64,000 nucleotides of DNA from Novosphingobium aureum (lineage in GTDB: Bacteria > Pseudomonadota > Alphaproteobacteria > Sphingomonadales > Sphingomonadaceae): assembly GCF_015865035.1 (NCBI RefSeq), contig NZ_JADZGI010000001.1, positions 1,860,001 to 1,924,000 of the forward strand, given 5' to 3'. Made by a program: the position numbers and the translations under genes. The notes beneath the pieces were generated by a model. That model did no database searches. It had not been told where the DNA came from and saw nothing but the letters and a program-made list of their open reading frames with translations. Below, piece after piece: positions 34,897-44,066 of this stretch. The stretch's first letter is position 1. Every line of letters starts with the position of its first letter.

Positions 34897-35382
34897 TCAT
34901 TCCTTGGCGCCGCCGGTCGCCACGTCGCGGACCGTGCCCGCGAATTCCTCGAAGTCGCGCGCCTCGTTGAAGGCGCGGTAGACCGAGGCGAAGCGGATGT
35001 AGGCGACCGAGTCGAGCTGGCGCAGCCCGTCCATCACCATCTCGCCGATCTCGCGCGAATGCACCTCGCTCTCGCCCGAGACCTCGACCTGGCGCTGGAC
35101 GCCCGAGACGAGCTGGTCGATCTGCTCGCGCTCGATCCGGCGCTTGCGGCAGGCGAGGGTGACCGACTGCTCGATCTTGGCGCGGTCGAACGGTTCGCGT
35201 CGCTCGGACCCGCCGTGCTCGCTCTTGATAACGGTGATCTCGCGCAGCTGGACGCGCTCGAAGGTCGTGAAGCGCGCACCGCAGCTCGAGCACTGGCGGC
35301 GGCGGCGGATCGCGGCATTGTCCTCGGCCGGACGGCTGTCCTTCACCTGTGAATCGTCATGGGCGCAGAAAGGGCAGCGCAT
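34897..35382 (-). CDS. nrdR: Transcriptional repressor NrdR
   Basis: A 161-residue NrdR, the Zn and ATP-cone repressor of ribonucleotide reductase genes. The Zn ribbon is MRCPFCAHDD...CSSCGARFTTFE (cysteines 3, 6, 32, 35 by rough count). The ATP-cone begins RREPFDRAKIEQSVTLACRKR. The length is standard. It is followed closely by the SpoU methyltransferase. No ribonucleotide reductase gene is in this window. Confidence 0.96.
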   Translation of the reverse strand: MRCPFCAHDDSQVKDSRPAEDNAAIRRRRQCSSCGARFTTFERVQLREITVIKSEHGGSERREPFDRAKIEQSVTLACRKRRIEREQIDQLVSGVQRQVEVSGESEVHSREIGEMVMDGLRQLDSVAYIRFASVYRAFNEARDFEEFAGTVRDVATGGAKE

Positions 35383-35416
35383 CCGGCAAGGTCACTTTTC
35401 GGGTGGGCGCGTGCCC

Positions 35417-35644
35417 TCAGTCGGGTTTGACGCGCTTGTAGAACTTGTAGCCGGCACCGGCGGCAAGGCCGAGACCGACGGGAACGAAGGGCAGCATTGC
35501 CCCCGCGACCGCTCCCAGCGCGCCCCATGCAAGAACCGGCTTGGTCGAAGGATGGTCGAGACCATCTGCGAGCATTCCGGCAAGTTCCTGGCGAGCGTCG
35601 TAGACGAAGTCGCCGGTCTTGTGGGGGCGCTGGGGGTCGATCAT
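35417..35644 (-). CDS. Small single-span membrane protein (75 aa)
   Basis: A 75-residue protein that starts MIDPQRPHKTGDFVYDARQ, continues with a soluble acidic part, and has one long hydrophobic, Gly/Ala-rich segment (about 39-65, AWGALGAVAGAMLPFVPVGLGLAAGAG) before a basic tail. It lies 4 bases after glyA, indicating co-transcription. The family is unrecognised; it resembles the many small glycine-zipper inner-membrane proteins of sphingomonads. Confidence 0.65.
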   Translation of the reverse strand: MIDPQRPHKTGDFVYDARQELAGMLADGLDHPSTKPVLAWGALGAVAGAMLPFVPVGLGLAAGAGYKFYKRVKPD

Positions 35645-35648
35645 GGCA

Positions 35649-36947
35649 TCAGTCCTCGTAGATGGGGAAACGGTCACACAACGCTTCAACGCGCGTGCGG
35701 ACATTCTGCTCCACCTGAGAATCGCCTGCTTCGCCGTTCTTGGCAAGGCCGTCGAGGACGTCGGCGACCATGTTGCCGATTTCGCGGAATTCTTCCGGGC
35801 CGAAACCGCGTGTGGTGCCTGCGGGCGTGCCGACGCGGATGCCGCTGGTCTTCATCGGCGGCAGCGGGTCGAAGGGGATGCCGTTCTTGTTGCAGGTGAT
35901 GCCTGCACGCTCGAGCGCCTCGTCGGCGTCCTTGCCGGTCACGCCCAGCGGCGAGAGGTCGATCAGCGCGACGTGAGTGTCGGTGCCGCCCGAGACGATG
36001 GCAGCGCCGCGGCTCGCGAGCGTCTCGGCGAGGACCTTGGCGTTTTCGACGACCTTGGCGGCGTAGTCCTTGAACTCGGGGCGCAGTGCCTCGCCGAAGG
36101 CAACGGCCTTGGCGGCGATGACGTGCATCAGCGGGCCGCCCTGAAGGCCCGGGAAGACCGCCGAGTTGATCTTCTTGGCGAGCTTCTCGTCATTGGTGAG
36201 GATCATGCCGCCACGCGGGCCGCGCAGGGTCTTGTGCGTGGTGGTGGTGGCGATGTGCGCGTGCGGGAAGGGCGAGGGGTGCACGCCCGCGGCGACGAGC
36301 CCGGCGAAGTGGGCCATATCGACCTGGAAGATCGCGCCAACGCTGTCGGCGATCTCGCGCATGCGCTTGAAGTCGATCACGCGCGGATAGGCCGAACCAC
36401 CCGCGATGATCAGCTTGGGCTGGTGCTCGGTGGCGAGCTTCTGGACCTCGTCATAGTCGATGAGGTGAGTGTCCTTGGTCACGCCGTACTGGACCGCGTT
36501 GAACCACTTGCCCGACAGCGCGGCACGCGCGCCGTGGGTGAGGTGGCCACCGGCATCGAGGCTCATGCCCAGGATCGTCTCGCCGGGCTTGACCGTCGCG
36601 AGCAGGACCGCGCCGTTGGCCTGTGCGCCCGAGTGGGGCTGGACGTTGGCGAACTCGCAGCCGAACAGCTGCTTGGCGCGCTCGATGGCGAGGGTCTCGA
36701 CCTCGTCCGAAGGCTCGCAGCCCTGATAGTAGCGCTTGCCGGGGTAGCCCTCGGCGTACTTGTTGGTGAGCACCGAGCCCTGCGCCTCAAGTACGGCCTT
36801 GGAGACGATGTTCTCCGAGGCGATCAGTTCGATCTGCTTGCGCTCGCGGCTCATTTCCTTGCCGATTGCCTTGGCGACGGCGGGATCGCTGGTGGCGACG
36901 CTGTCGGTGAAGAAGCCGGGCGAACGAATGGCGGTTTCAACGGTCAT
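35649..36947 (-). CDS. glyA: Serine hydroxymethyltransferase
   Basis: A 432-residue PLP enzyme interconverting serine and glycine with tetrahydrofolate, the main one-carbon source. The PLP lysine is in TTTTHKTLRGPRGG. Other blocks are ELIASENIVSKAVLEAQGSVLTNKYAEGYPGKRYYQGCE and MAHFAGLVAAGVHPSP. It is full length and starts 21 bases after rpiB, with a 75-residue membrane protein gene following. The order rpiB-glyA-(nrdR nearby) is common in alphaproteobacteria. Confidence 0.97.
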   Translation of the reverse strand: MTVETAIRSPGFFTDSVATSDPAVAKAIGKEMSRERKQIELIASENIVSKAVLEAQGSVLTNKYAEGYPGKRYYQGCEPSDEVETLAIERAKQLFGCEFANVQPHSGAQANGAVLLATVKPGETILGMSLDAGGHLTHGARAALSGKWFNAVQYGVTKDTHLIDYDEVQKLATEHQPKLIIAGGSAYPRVIDFKRMREIADSVGAIFQVDMAHFAGLVAAGVHPSPFPHAHIATTTTHKTLRGPRGGMILTNDEKLAKKINSAVFPGLQGGPLMHVIAAKAVAFGEALRPEFKDYAAKVVENAKVLAETLASRGAAIVSGGTDTHVALIDLSPLGVTGKDADEALERAGITCNKNGIPFDPLPPMKTSGIRVGTPAGTTRGFGPEEFREIGNMVADVLDGLAKNGEAGDSQVEQNVRTRVEALCDRFPIYED

Positions 36948-36968
36948 GGTCAGTAGGCCTCTTCGTGA

Positions 36969-37406
36969 TCAGACGGAGGGGTTGGAAAGCTTCTCGACAC
37001 GGCCGGCATGGCGGCCTCCGCCGAATTCGGTGGTAAGGAATGCGTCGAGGCAGGCCTTGGCCATGTCCTCGCCGGTCAGGCGCGCGCCCATCGCGATGAC
37101 GTTGGCATCGTTGTGCTCGCGCGAGAGGGCGGCCGAGAGCGGCTCGGAGACGAGCGCGCAGCGGCAGGCCGGCTCGCGGTTGACCGCGATCGAGATGCCG
37201 ATGCCCGAGCCGCACAGCGCGACGCCGCGCTCGACCGTACCGTCGGCTACGACCGAGGCTAGCTTGTAGCCGTAGTCGGGATAGTCGACGCGATCGGCGG
37301 TCTCGGGGCCGAGGTCGGCGACCTCGTGTCCGGCCTCGATCAGGTACTCGCGCAAGGCGGCCTTGAGGTCGACGGCTGCGTGGTCGGATGCGATGGCGAT
37401 GCGCAT
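36969..37406 (-). CDS. rpiB: Ribose-5-phosphate isomerase B
   Basis: A 145-residue RpiB/LacAB-family sugar isomerase. IAIASDHAAVDLKAAL, the catalytic-Cys motif VALCGSGIGISIAVNR and NVIAMGARLTG are present. It interconverts ribose 5-phosphate and ribulose 5-phosphate. It is first in the rpiB-glyA operon. Its 238-base upstream region is shared with the divergent M28 peptidase gene. Confidence 0.94.
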   Translation of the reverse strand: MRIAIASDHAAVDLKAALREYLIEAGHEVADLGPETADRVDYPDYGYKLASVVADGTVERGVALCGSGIGISIAVNREPACRCALVSEPLSAALSREHNDANVIAMGARLTGEDMAKACLDAFLTTEFGGGRHAGRVEKLSNPSV

Positions 37407-37644
37407 GGGCTCGGTCTGCCTGTCTGGATGGGTGGGATTCGTTTGCGCACCCCTTAGTCGCGACTTCGTCTTATTGCGAGTCCTGCTGGTTCAAGAGACG
37501 GACAGGCAAAGCGTCGCGGACGGGGAAGGATCGACCCGCGGGGTGGCAAGTCCCGACAAAATCGGCATTGTCGCACGAGGCGGGGGAGGGGCACGCATTT
37601 CGGGCGTACTCATACTTTCGCCGCTTTGCCGGAGAAAGAACGCC

Positions 37645-39357
37645 TTGAAGAAGATCGCGCCCTTGATGCTGGCCCTGATCCTTGCGGTCGGCCTCGCTGT
37701 CATCGCGACGACGCCGCCACGCCCGCTTGATGAAAGCGCGCCGCCCACGAAGTTCTCGGCCGAGCGGGCCATGCGTGACGTCGAGCGCATAGCGCGCGAA
37801 CCCCATGCCAGCGGCTCGCCCGCGCTTGCTGACTTGCGCGGGTATCTTGCGGGCCGCCTCTCCGAGTTGGGGCTCGAGGTACGTGAGCAGTCGGGAAGCT
37901 TTCCCGAGGAAGCTCGCGCGACACTGAGCGCACGCAGCGGCGAGCAGCGGGCTACCATTCCGCTGGTGAACATCATTGGCATACTGCCAGGGACAGACCG
38001 GACACTGCCGGCACTGGCACTGATGGCGCATTATGACGGGGTCTACGGATCGCCCGCGGCTGCTGACGACGGGGCTGGTGTCGCATCGATCCTCGAGGTG
38101 CTGCGCGCGCTGCAGAGTGAAGGGCCTCGCCGCCGCGACGTCATCGTGGTGCTGACCGACGGCGAGGAAGCCGGGCTCAATGGAGCGCACCGGTTCTTCG
38201 ACGCTGCGCCTGAGGCCGCGCGCATCGCAGCGATCGTCAATCTCGAGGCGCGCGGCGGGGGCGGGCGGGCCAATCTGTTCCAGACCTCTGCGGGCAATGG
38301 CGAGATTGCGCGGCTATGGAGCGAGACTGCACCGCACCCGGCCGGAACGTCGCTCGCGACCTTCATCTACAGCGTGCTTCCCAACGACACCGACCTGACC
38401 GTAGCGTTGCCAGATGGCATGGTGGCCTGGAACTTCGCCTTCATCGGCCGGTCTGGCCTGTATCACTCACCGCTGGCGAGCGCAAAGGCGCTCGATCGCG
38501 GATCCCTGCAGCAGATGGGCGAGCAGACTTTGGGCTTGGCGCGCAGCCTCGCTACATCGCAGGCTTTGCCCGAAGCTGCGCCCGACATTGTCTTTTTCGA
38601 CGTCTACGGTCTCTTCGCTGTCCATTACCCGGTCTGGTTTGGCTGGGTCATGCTCGCCATCGGGTTCGTCGGCTATGCCCTGCCGCTGGTGCGAGCGCGC
38701 GGGCTACGCGCGTTCGCGGGTGGAGCAGGAGCTACGCTGGCGCTATTGGCCGGTGTCGCTGGAGCGCTTTACCTGCTGAACCTGCTTTCGGGAGCCGACG
38801 CCCCGGTCAATTACTATGATCGCCTTGCTGCGATCCCGCGACTGCAGGCCATAGCGCTCTGCGTCGCTATTGCGGGGTTGCTGCTGGCCGGTTTGCGCAG
38901 TCGACCGGGTCCCTGGGCTGAGGCGGGACGCGTTTTCCCGGTCTTCGTCGCGGCATTGGCGTTTCAATCCCTTGCGCCGGTCGCGGCCTACGTTCTCACC
39001 ATTCCATTGGCGCTTGGCGGAGCCGTGGCTCTTGCGCGCGCGTGTGGCTTGAGCGGCGTGATGCACTGGCCTGCCGCACTCGTGGCCGGGCTCGTGGGCG
39101 GCTACGCACTGTTCTTCGGGTTTCTGCTGATGCAGGCGGTCGGACCGACCATGCCGATGAGCGTCGTACTGCCGCTCGCGATGGTGGTGATCGCTTTCGC
39201 GCCGTTCGATGTTTCGCGGCACCGGGCGCCGCGCGCCATGCTTGCGGGCGGCTTGATTGCCCTCGCTGTCGGGCTGGCGATGTGGGTCCGCCTCGACCCG
39301 CTCGCACAGAGCGTTGCGGTCTATTCCGAGCAGCGAGCGGCAATCGTGCGGCACTGA
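37645..39357 (+). CDS. M28-family metallopeptidase with C-terminal membrane domain
   Basis: A 570-residue protein: an N-terminal signal anchor (residues about 5-23), an M28 Zn-aminopeptidase domain, then about eight membrane segments. The Zn motifs are MAHYDGV, AADDGAGVASILE, DGEEAGLNGAH and a later LYHSPLAS, so the two-Zn site looks complete. The catalytic domain should face the periplasm. I chose a TTG start at 37645 because GGAGA lies 9 bases upstream; no ATG is near. It resembles the Fxna/ERMP1 class of membrane peptidases, whose bacterial role is poorly known. Confidence 0.85.
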   Translation: MKKIAPLMLALILAVGLAVIATTPPRPLDESAPPTKFSAERAMRDVERIAREPHASGSPALADLRGYLAGRLSELGLEVREQSGSFPEEARATLSARSGEQRATIPLVNIIGILPGTDRTLPALALMAHYDGVYGSPAAADDGAGVASILEVLRALQSEGPRRRDVIVVLTDGEEAGLNGAHRFFDAAPEAARIAAIVNLEARGGGGRANLFQTSAGNGEIARLWSETAPHPAGTSLATFIYSVLPNDTDLTVALPDGMVAWNFAFIGRSGLYHSPLASAKALDRGSLQQMGEQTLGLARSLATSQALPEAAPDIVFFDVYGLFAVHYPVWFGWVMLAIGFVGYALPLVRARGLRAFAGGAGATLALLAGVAGALYLLNLLSGADAPVNYYDRLAAIPRLQAIALCVAIAGLLLAGLRSRPGPWAEAGRVFPVFVAALAFQSLAPVAAYVLTIPLALGGAVALARACGLSGVMHWPAALVAGLVGGYALFFGFLLMQAVGPTMPMSVVLPLAMVVIAFAPFDVSRHRAPRAMLAGGLIALAVGLAMWVRLDPLAQSVAVYSEQRAAIVRH

Positions 39358-39380
39358 TTTTCCAGAAACTGCGCCCACGA

Positions 39381-39414
39381 AAAAGGGCCCGCGATCCAGA
39401 TCGCGGGCCCTTTT
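39381..39414. terminator. Bidirectional terminator M28 peptidase / rpoD
   Basis: AAAAGGGCCCGCGAT and ATCGCGGGCCCTTTT form a perfect 15-bp stem with a tiny loop. A/T-rich ends provide T-runs on both strands. It separates the convergent M28 peptidase and rpoD genes. Confidence 0.88.
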
Positions 39415-39438
39415 GTGTTCCGGGAGCGGCTCCAGACC

Positions 39439-41454
39439 TTACTGGTCGAGGAACGAGCGCATCTTGCGGCTGCGGCTCGGGTGCTTGAGCTTGCGCAGTG
39501 CCTTCGCCTCGATCTGGCGGATACGTTCGCGGGTAACCGAGAACTGCTGGCCGACTTCCTCGAGGGTATGATCGGTGTTCATGCCGATGCCGAAGCGCAT
39601 GCGCAGCACGCGTTCCTCACGCGGGGTGAGGCTGGCAAGGACACGGGTGACCGTTTCCTTGAGGTTCGACTGGATCGCCGCATCGACCGGGATGATCGCG
39701 TTCTTATCCTCGATGAAGTCTCCGAGGTGCGAATCTTCCTCGTCGCCGATCGGCGTTTCGAGGGAGATCGGCTCCTTGGCGATCTTCATCACCTTGCGCA
39801 CCTTCTCGAGCGGCATCGAGAGACGCTCGGCCATTTCCTCGGGCGTGGGCTCGCGGCCCTGCTCGTGGAGGAACTGGCGGCTCGTGCGCACGAGCTTGTT
39901 GATCGTCTCGATCATGTGAACCGGGATACGGATCGTGCGCGCCTGGTCCGCAATCGAGCGGGTGATGGCCTGACGGATCCACCAGGTCGCATAAGTCGAG
40001 AACTTGTAGCCGCGGCGGTACTCGAACTTGTCGACCGCCTTCATCAGGCCGATGTTGCCTTCCTGGATAAGGTCCAGGAACTGCAGGCCGCGGTTGGTGT
40101 ACTTCTTGGCAATCGAGATCACCAGACGCAGGTTCGCCTCGACCATTTCCTTCTTGGCGATGCGCGCCTCACGCTCGCCCTTCTGGACCATGTTGACGAT
40201 GCGGCGGAACTCGGGGAGCGCCATGCCGGTCGCACCGGCGATGTCGGAAACCTCGGCGCGGATGCGTTCGACGGGGTCTGCCTCGTTCTCGGCGAAGGCA
40301 GCCCACTTCTTGTCCTTCTTGGCGACGTCGCTCAGCCAGGTGTCGTCGAGCTCGCGCCCGACGTAGCTGTTGAGGAAGTCGATGCGCTTGACCTTGTGAC
40401 GCTCGGCCAGACGCAGCATCTGGCCGCCGAGCGCGGTCAGGCGACGATTGAAGGTGTAGAGGTTGTCGACCAGGTATTCGATCTTGGTCGCGTGGAACTG
40501 GACCGATTCGACATGCGCGGTGAGTTCCTCGCGCAGTTCGTTGTAGCGGTCTTCCTTGGACGTCGGGAAATCGATGCCCAGCGCCAGCGCCTCGAGGCGC
40601 TCCGACTGGAGCTTCTCGAAAGTCTGGAAAAGTTCGGTGATGGTGGCGAACTTCTCGAGCGCCTCGGGCTTGAGCGCCGCTTCCATCTGGGCGAGCGAGA
40701 GGGTGTTGTCCTCTTCCTCGTCCTCTTCCTTGCGGCGGCCTTCGCCGTCCTCGCCTTCCTCGCCTTCCTCGGAGTTGTCCTCCTCGTCCTCGTCTTCCTT
40801 GTACGAGGGGCCGGCGGTGGCCTCGGAGATCTCGCCGTCGTCGTCGCTCTCGCCGTCCTCGTTGAGGCTCTCGGGTGCGGGTTCCTTCGACAGCATGGCA
40901 TCGAGATCGAGGATCTCGCGCAGCTGCATTTCGCCGTTGTTGAGTGCTTCGGACCACTGGATGATGGCGTGGAAGGTGATCGGGCTCTCGCACAGGCCCA
41001 AGATCATCATGTCGCGGCCCGCCTCGATGCGCTTGGCGATGGCGATTTCGCCCTCGCGGCTGAGCAGCTCGACCGCGCCCATCTCGCGCAGGTACATGCG
41101 CACCGGGTCGTCAGTGCGCTCGACGGTTTCCTTCTTCTTGGTCTCGACGACCGGCTTGGGGCCGGAATCGTCGCCATCGACCTCGTCGACATCGTTGTCG
41201 TCGTTGTCCTCGCCTTGCGAGTCCTCGTCCGATTCGACGATATTGACGCCCATCTCGGAGATCGCGGCCATGATGTCCTCGATCTGCTCGGAGGACATCT
41301 GGTCCTGAGGCAGCGCCTCGTTCAGTTCGTCGTAAGTGATCACCCCGCGGCGCTTGGCGCGCGCGATCAGCTTCTTGATCGATGCCTCGTTGAGATCGAT
41401 CAGCGGCGCGTCGTTGCCCTCGCCGTCGCTGCCGGTGTTGTCGTTCTTGCTCAT
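39439..41454 (-). CDS. rpoD: RNA polymerase sigma factor RpoD (sigma-70)
   Basis: A 671-residue primary sigma factor. Region 1.1 is at the N-terminus. DPVRMYLREMG opens region 1.2, and regions 2-4 are clear: YKFSTYATWWIRQAITRSIADQARTIRIPVHM and the C-terminal TLEEVGQQFSVTRERIRQIEAKALRKLKHPSRS. The non-conserved region between 1.2 and 2 contains a very acidic run (about residues 190-250). The ATG at 41454 has GGCGGAAGA before it. It lies downstream of dnaG; a TATAAT at 41512-41507 suggests an additional promoter at the end of dnaG. Confidence 0.98.
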   Translation of the reverse strand: MSKNDNTGSDGEGNDAPLIDLNEASIKKLIARAKRRGVITYDELNEALPQDQMSSEQIEDIMAAISEMGVNIVESDEDSQGEDNDDNDVDEVDGDDSGPKPVVETKKKETVERTDDPVRMYLREMGAVELLSREGEIAIAKRIEAGRDMMILGLCESPITFHAIIQWSEALNNGEMQLREILDLDAMLSKEPAPESLNEDGESDDDGEISEATAGPSYKEDEDEEDNSEEGEEGEDGEGRRKEEDEEEDNTLSLAQMEAALKPEALEKFATITELFQTFEKLQSERLEALALGIDFPTSKEDRYNELREELTAHVESVQFHATKIEYLVDNLYTFNRRLTALGGQMLRLAERHKVKRIDFLNSYVGRELDDTWLSDVAKKDKKWAAFAENEADPVERIRAEVSDIAGATGMALPEFRRIVNMVQKGEREARIAKKEMVEANLRLVISIAKKYTNRGLQFLDLIQEGNIGLMKAVDKFEYRRGYKFSTYATWWIRQAITRSIADQARTIRIPVHMIETINKLVRTSRQFLHEQGREPTPEEMAERLSMPLEKVRKVMKIAKEPISLETPIGDEEDSHLGDFIEDKNAIIPVDAAIQSNLKETVTRVLASLTPREERVLRMRFGIGMNTDHTLEEVGQQFSVTRERIRQIEAKALRKLKHPSRSRKMRSFLDQ

Positions 41455-41515
41455 TCTTCCGCCGTTATCCCCGTGCTGTCCGCGATCCCGCTTGCACAAT
41501 CAGCCGATTATACAA

Positions 41516-43396
41516 TCAGGACGAAGACGCATGTCTTGTCGCCATTTGCCTGAGGCGATTGTCAAATTCCAGCTTTCTCTTGAGCAAGCGCTGCTGTTCC
41601 GCCCATGTTTCGTCAGAAAACTCGGTTTCATGACGTGATGTCGCCTCCGCGAGAGCCGCTTCCAGCACTGGTCGCTCGACCAAGAGTTCGATCGCCTGGG
41701 CCAGTTCCTCTGCCGCATGCTGTGCATCCGCATCGGGCGCGAGAAAGCCGAATCGCAGCCCCGAATATTCAGCGGTACCGGGAACTTCCAGACCATTGCC
41801 GGTCAATATGGTGGCAAGCGCGCCGGTTTCAAGCGTGTCGAGCGCATGGCAACACTCGATCAGTGCAGCGAAGCGCGAATCGAGACCGGGGGTGCGTGCG
41901 AGGGCCTCGGCATGGCGGGGCACCAGTTCGGGACGTCGCATCAGCCCGGCAAGTACCGCGGCCGAGAGCGCGTCGCGCGAGCCACCCTCGAGTGCACGGC
42001 GCAGGCGCTCGATCGATTCGGGCAGCGAGGGCGCAGGGGCGGGGCGCCCGTTCCACTTGCCGCGCGGTTGCCATTTCTGTCCGCCGCTCTGGCGGTTCGG
42101 TCCGCCGGGCTGCCAGCGGTTCTCGCGGCGGGGAAAGGCGAACTCGGAATAGCGCTCGGAAAGTTCGCGGCGATAGAGGCTGGCGATGTCCGGGTCCTGG
42201 ATGGCATCGACATGCGCCATCAGGCGGGCCTTCAGGCCAGCCTTGTCCTCGGGCGTCGCGAGAGGCTGGGCATCGCGCTCGGTCTCCCACAGGACATCGA
42301 CCAGACCCTTGGCCTCGCCCAGCAGGTCCTCCATGGCCTTGCGGCCCTTGCTCTTGAGCAGGTCGTCGGGGTCGAGGCCTTCGGGCAGGCGAACGATGCG
42401 CAGCGAATGGGCGGGGCGCAGGAGGGGCAGGGCGCGGGTCACCGCGCGCATGGCCGCACGCTGGCCGGCGGCATCGCCGTCGAAACACAGGGTCGGGGTC
42501 TCCACCTGCCGCCAGAGCATCTCGATCTGGTGTTCGGTAAGCGCGGTGCCGAGCGGGGCAACGCACTCCTCGATGCCCGCGGCTGCCAGCGCGATCACGT
42601 CCATGTAGCCCTCGACCACGATCATCCGGCCCGACTGGCGCGCGGCGGGGGCGGCACGGTGCAGGTTGTAGAGTGTGCGTCCCTTGTCGAAGAGCGGGGT
42701 GTCGGGCGAATTGAGGTACTTGGGGGCCTTGGTCTTCTCTTTCGAGAGGATGCGTCCGCCAAAGGCGATGACCCGGCCGCGCGCGTCCTCGATGGGCAGC
42801 ATCAGGCGGCCACGAAAACGGTCGTAGGTATCGCGCTCCTCGACCTCGATGCGCAGGCCCGCCTCGACCAGCATGGCTTCGGGGAAGCGGCTGCCGAGGG
42901 CCTGCTTGAGCGCCTGTCGGTCATCGGGCGCGAACCCGAAGCCGAAGCGTTCGAGCGTGCGGGCGTTAAAGCCGCGTGTGGCGAGGTAGGCGCGGGCCTG
43001 GTCGCCCTCGGGCGCGGCGAGGCGCGAACGGAACCACTCCTGCGCGGCGCCGGTTACGTCGTGCAGCGTGTCGCGCTTCTGTGCAGCCTTTGCCGCGCGC
43101 GGATCGGGCGCAGGAATGTCCATGCCCGCTTCGGCGGCGAGATCCTTGACCGCGTCCATGAAGGCGAGACCCTGGTGATCGGTCATCCAGCGAATCGCAT
43201 CGCCATGCGCCCCGCAGCCGAAGCAGTGATAGAAGCCCTTATCGTCGTTTACGTAGAAGCTGGGCGACTTCTCGTCGTGGAAGGGGCAGCAGGCCTTGTA
43301 CTCGCGTCCTGCCTTCTGCAGGCGCACCGAACGGCCGACCAGCGCCGAAAGCGTGGTCTTGGAACGAAGCTGGTCGAGCCATTGCGGTGTTAGCAC
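41516..43396 (-). CDS. dnaG: DNA primase
   Basis: A 626-residue DnaG making RNA primers for replication. The N-terminal CHC2 zinc finger, CCPFHDEKSPSFYVNDDKGFYHCFGCGAHGD, the catalytic core and the Toprim motif VVEGYMDVIAL are in order. The C-terminal part should be the helicase-binding domain. The start is a GTG (VLTPQWLDQLRSKT). No clear ribosome site precedes it. The dnaG-rpoD order matches the macromolecular synthesis arrangement, here with a YqeY-like gene 44 bases upstream instead of rpsU. Confidence 0.96.
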   Translation of the reverse strand: MLTPQWLDQLRSKTTLSALVGRSVRLQKAGREYKACCPFHDEKSPSFYVNDDKGFYHCFGCGAHGDAIRWMTDHQGLAFMDAVKDLAAEAGMDIPAPDPRAAKAAQKRDTLHDVTGAAQEWFRSRLAAPEGDQARAYLATRGFNARTLERFGFGFAPDDRQALKQALGSRFPEAMLVEAGLRIEVEERDTYDRFRGRLMLPIEDARGRVIAFGGRILSKEKTKAPKYLNSPDTPLFDKGRTLYNLHRAAPAARQSGRMIVVEGYMDVIALAAAGIEECVAPLGTALTEHQIEMLWRQVETPTLCFDGDAAGQRAAMRAVTRALPLLRPAHSLRIVRLPEGLDPDDLLKSKGRKAMEDLLGEAKGLVDVLWETERDAQPLATPEDKAGLKARLMAHVDAIQDPDIASLYRRELSERYSEFAFPRRENRWQPGGPNRQSGGQKWQPRGKWNGRPAPAPSLPESIERLRRALEGGSRDALSAAVLAGLMRRPELVPRHAEALARTPGLDSRFAALIECCHALDTLETGALATILTGNGLEVPGTAEYSGLRFGFLAPDADAQHAAEELAQAIELLVERPVLEAALAEATSRHETEFSDETWAEQQRLLKRKLEFDNRLRQMATRHASSS

Positions 43397-43440
43397 GGGT
43401 GGATGTTACGCGGTTCGCGGCCTGCCGGATAGTCGGCGGA

Positions 43441-43893
43441 TCAGGTGAGGGCAGCCTTCACCCAGCCGCTTGCCTTGCCCATGTCGAGCTCGCTCGCGTG
43501 TCGCTCCTTGAGTAGGCCCATGACCTTGCCCATGTCCTTCATGCCGCTCGCGCCGACCTCGGCCTTGATCGCCTCGATCTTGGCCTTGGTTTCTTCCTCG
43601 CTCATCTGCGCTGGGAGGAACTCCTCGATGACGACGAGTTCGGCCTTTTCATCCGCGGCGCGCTCCGGGCGACCGCCTTCTTCGAACAGCTGGATCGATT
43701 CGCGGCGCTGCTTGACCATCTTCTGGAGCACCTCGATCACCATTGCGTCATCGTCGGGCTTGGTATCGGCGGTGCGCAGTTCGATGTCGCGATCCTTGAT
43801 CTTGGCAAGGATGAGGCGGACCGCGGCGAGGCGCGGTTTGTCGCCTGATTTCATCGCCGTGACCTGTGCGGACTTGATCGAATCGCGAAGCAT
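43441..43893 (-). CDS. GatB/YqeY domain protein
   Basis: A 150-residue YqeY-type protein, related to the C-terminal tRNA-binding tail of GatB. MLRDSIKSAQVTAMKSGDKPRLAAVRLILAKIKDRDIE and VIEEFLPAQMSEEE are the family blocks. The start at 43893 gives the typical N-terminus. The gene precedes dnaG, as in many alphaproteobacteria. The role is unclear, possibly tRNA- or translation-related. It is divergent from carA. Confidence 0.92.
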   Translation of the reverse strand: MLRDSIKSAQVTAMKSGDKPRLAAVRLILAKIKDRDIELRTADTKPDDDAMVIEVLQKMVKQRRESIQLFEEGGRPERAADEKAELVVIEEFLPAQMSEEETKAKIEAIKAEVGASGMKDMGKVMGLLKERHASELDMGKASGWVKAALT

Positions 43894-43988
43894 TGTTTTC
43901 CTGTCTCGGTTTAAGGGGTGGGCCTGGGTCACAGGCCACGTGGCCGCGGGTATTTAGCAGGCTGCAGGGCTTTTTGCACCCTGCTGCC

Positions 43989-44017
43989 TTGACGCGATGC
44001 ACAACCGTCTCTAGCGG
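43989..44017 (+). promoter_or_regulatory. carA promoter
   Basis: TTGACG (43989-43994) and TAGCGG (44012-44017) are separated by 17 bases. A start near 44024 gives a leader of about 43 nt before the carA ATG. The type matches the tRNA-Glu and rpsD promoters. Confidence 0.65.
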
Positions 44018-44066
44018 GAGGGCCTTAGCACACATGCCTGAACCAACCTCAACGGAGCTGCCCATT

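Noticed and set aside
39415..41553. A 712-codon plus-strand frame antisense to rpoD
   Set aside because: It is repetitive Leu/Val/Asp/Arg text produced by reading rpoD backwards; no ribosome site or domain.
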